From positions 1 through 6,518 of the forward strand of contig OMSM01000081.1 in the NCBI GenBank assembly GCA_900313745.1: 6,518 bases of DNA, in the 5' to 3' direction. This DNA comes from an uncultured Lachnospiraceae bacterium. Lineage in GTDB: Bacteria > Bacillota > Clostridia > Lachnospirales > Lachnospiraceae. A program made the translations under genes and the position numbers. Below the pieces are notes generated by a model. That model was given only the letters and a program-made list of their open reading frames with translations, was not told where the DNA came from and did no database searches. This document shows, piece after piece, positions 5,569-6,518 of the stretch. How positions within the stretch are numbered: the first letter of the stretch is position 1; the number at the start of each line of letters is the position of its first letter.

Positions 5569-6255
5569 ATGAACGGTAACGAGAAGAACGAATTCGAAAT
5601 GAATGAACAATTCAATGAACACGAAGTAAACGGGCACGGAGGGGAAGACCCGAAGGAAGGCCGCGGAACATTCCTTAGAAGGCACGCAGGGCATTTCATG
5701 GAAGAGGCAGTGCGCGCGGAGCACGGGCGCCGCAGGGCGGCGGACGCCCGGGACGGCGAAGCACCCGGAGGACACCCGGGCGGACGCGGAAGAAGGCCGC
5801 ACGGGGCACGGCACGGAAAGCCCGATTCCCGGGACAGGCACCGCATCTATGATTTTGCGGAGATCGACGATCTCGGGCTGCTGATCAGCGCCTGCAGCCA
5901 TCTCATCAGGCATCCCGCCGGATACGCCCCGGGACAGGACAGGGTTCTTCAGATGATTCACGCCGCGGGCGGCAGGATGGACCAGAAGGAGCTCCAGGAA
6001 AACCTGCGGGTACAGCCGGGCTCGCTCAGCGAGCTTCTTGGCAAGCTCGAGGCCAGAGGCTTTCTTGTCCGGGAGAAGAATGAGGAGGACCGGAGGAAGG
6101 CGTCCGTCGTCCTTACCGATAAGGGGAAGTCTGCAGCCTCCTCACAGGAAAGGCCAGCCGCGGCGGACGGCGGAGATCCCCGTTTTGCGGCACTCACCGC
6201 CGCAGAGCAGGAGACCCTCCGCGGGCTTCTGAGGAAACTCCTCGCTAAGAAGTAA
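5569..6255 (+). CDS. MarR-family winged-helix regulator with long Arg/Gly/His-rich N-terminal extension
   Basis: The 228-residue protein has a MarR winged helix-turn-helix at about residues 120-190. A helix starts at GQDRVLQMI, HTH helices run through MDQKELQENLRVQPGSLSELLGKLEARGFL, here 137-166, and the wing contains EEDRRKASVVLTDKGK (172-187). MarR proteins are usually about 140-160 residues; the excess is a roughly 95-residue N-terminus, Asn/Glu-rich at 1-26 then Arg/Gly/His/Ala-rich at 50-92, with nine His by residue 91. It looks disordered and may bind nucleic acid, metal or nothing. The protein should bind DNA as a dimer and respond to a small ligand; no ligand can be named. A perfect inverted repeat around its promoter suggests autorepression. 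The next gene downstream, an antiporter, is a possible second target. Confidence 0.88.
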   Translation: MNGNEKNEFEMNEQFNEHEVNGHGGEDPKEGRGTFLRRHAGHFMEEAVRAEHGRRRAADARDGEAPGGHPGGRGRRPHGARHGKPDSRDRHRIYDFAEIDDLGLLISACSHLIRHPAGYAPGQDRVLQMIHAAGGRMDQKELQENLRVQPGSLSELLGKLEARGFLVREKNEEDRRKASVVLTDKGKSAASSQERPAAADGGDPRFAALTAAEQETLRGLLRKLLAKK

Positions 6256-6263
6256 GCTGACGC

Positions 6264-6293
6264 TTGTCCGGAACTCGGGAAAAGAGATACAAT
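6264..6293 (+). promoter_or_regulatory. Candidate promoter for the antiporter gene
   Basis: TTGTCC (6264-6269, 4/6) and TACAAT (6288-6293, 5/6) are 18 bp apart, starting 9 bp after the MarR stop. Transcription would begin near 6300, inside the left arm of the terminator hairpin, so the new transcript would carry a stem-loop at or very near its 5' end. The short distance to the antiporter (start 6373) makes this the best promoter seen for it. Confidence 0.45.
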
Positions 6294-6296
6294 AGC

Positions 6297-6330
6297 ACCG
6301 GCTTCCCATAAACACGGGAAGCCGGTCTTT
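6297..6330 (+). terminator. Rho-independent terminator after the MarR-family gene
   Basis: ACCGGCTTCCC (6297-6307) pairs over 11 bp with GGGAAGCCGGT (6316-6326) around an 8-nt loop and is followed by CTTTCCATTTCTG. The stem is perfect and GC-rich; the T-tract is broken, so termination may be incomplete. It lies 41 nt after the MarR stop codon. Confidence 0.75.
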
Positions 6331-6356
6331 CCATTTCTGTGAATTAACTATGATCC

Positions 6357-6361
6357 GGAGG
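6357..6361 (+). promoter_or_regulatory. Shine-Dalgarno of the antiporter gene
   Basis: GGAGG lies 11 nt before ATG 6373, somewhat farther than ideal. No other start codon in the frame fits the family N-terminus better. The motif falls inside an 8-codon open frame (6350-6376). Confidence 0.5.
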
Positions 6362-6372
6362 CTGATAATTCA

Positions 6373-6518
6373 ATGATTGTTACGATTCTGCTTTTCCTGC
6401 TTGGTTTTGTCCTGCTGATCAAGGGAGGCGACTGGTTCGTCGACGGCGCCGTGGGCGTCGCGCACCGCTTCCACCTCCCTGAGCTCTTAATCGGCGCGAC
6501 GGTGGTCTCCATCGGAAC
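6373..6518 (+). CDS. Sodium/calcium exchanger family protein (CaCA, YrbG-like), N-terminal 48 codons only
   Basis: The visible residues begin with a hydrophobic helix (about 2-16, ILLFLLGFVLLI), then KGGDWFVDGAVGVAHRF, then LPELLIGATVVSIG leading to a Thr. This is the typical start of bacterial K+-dependent or simple Na+/Ca2+ antiporters: a first membrane helix, the GxDWFVDGA segment, and the start of the alpha-1 repeat (GxTxxxxGT). The full family protein is about 310-330 residues with ten membrane helices and exports Ca2+ in exchange for Na+ or H+ across the cytoplasmic membrane. The rest is outside the window. It follows the MarR gene but is separated from it by a terminator, so it probably uses its own promoter. 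Confidence 0.85.
   Translation, partial: MIVTILLFLLGFVLLIKGGDWFVDGAVGVAHRFHLPELLIGATVVSIG

Overview
The window looks like chromosomal DNA from a GC-rich, low-redundancy member of the Clostridia, most likely Lachnospiraceae-like. This is inferred from strong AAGGAGG-type ribosome binding sites, sigma-A-like promoters with TTGACA/TACAAT boxes, and the types of protein encoded: a GH2 enzyme with the C-terminal domains common in gut Firmicutes, an EstA-type esterase and a Gly/Arg/His-extended MarR regulator. The species cannot be fixed from the sequence. There is no sign of an insertion sequence, prophage, CRISPR array, tRNA or rRNA.

Left part (1-3878, minus strand): a two-gene carbohydrate-degradation operon. 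A complete family 2 glycoside hydrolase (3878 to 1335, probably a beta-galactosidase) is followed after 63 bp by a serine esterase (1271 to beyond the left edge) with an N-terminal Ig-like domain. Neither has a signal peptide, so both probably act in the cytoplasm on imported, possibly acylated, oligosaccharides. No transporter lies in the window.

Middle (3879-4050): a compact divergent control region. It holds a good minus-strand promoter for the hydrolase (TTGCTG-16-TGCTACAAT), a perfect CCGGAA-N5-TTCCGG dyad just upstream of its -35 box, direct repeats and a hairpin in the roughly 95-nt leader, and a weak overlapping promoter for the gene on the other side.

Centre (4051-5448, plus strand): the most unusual gene. 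It joins an AraC-type double helix-turn-helix (residues about 8-105) to an aminoglycoside-phosphotransferase/choline-kinase-fold domain (about 124-450) that keeps the HxDxHxGN and DFE active-site motifs. It probably regulates the divergent operon, with the kinase-fold half as sensor or enzyme. An internal Shine-Dalgarno and ATG at the domain junction suggest the kinase half could also be made alone.

Right part (5449-6518, plus strand): a MarR-family regulator (5569-6255) with a long Arg/Gly/His-rich N-terminal extension. Its promoter is bracketed by a perfect 10-bp inverted repeat, a likely autoregulatory operator. After its stop come an outward promoter-like sequence and a strong hairpin terminator (6297-6330), then the first 48 codons of a sodium/calcium-exchanger family membrane protein that runs off the right edge.
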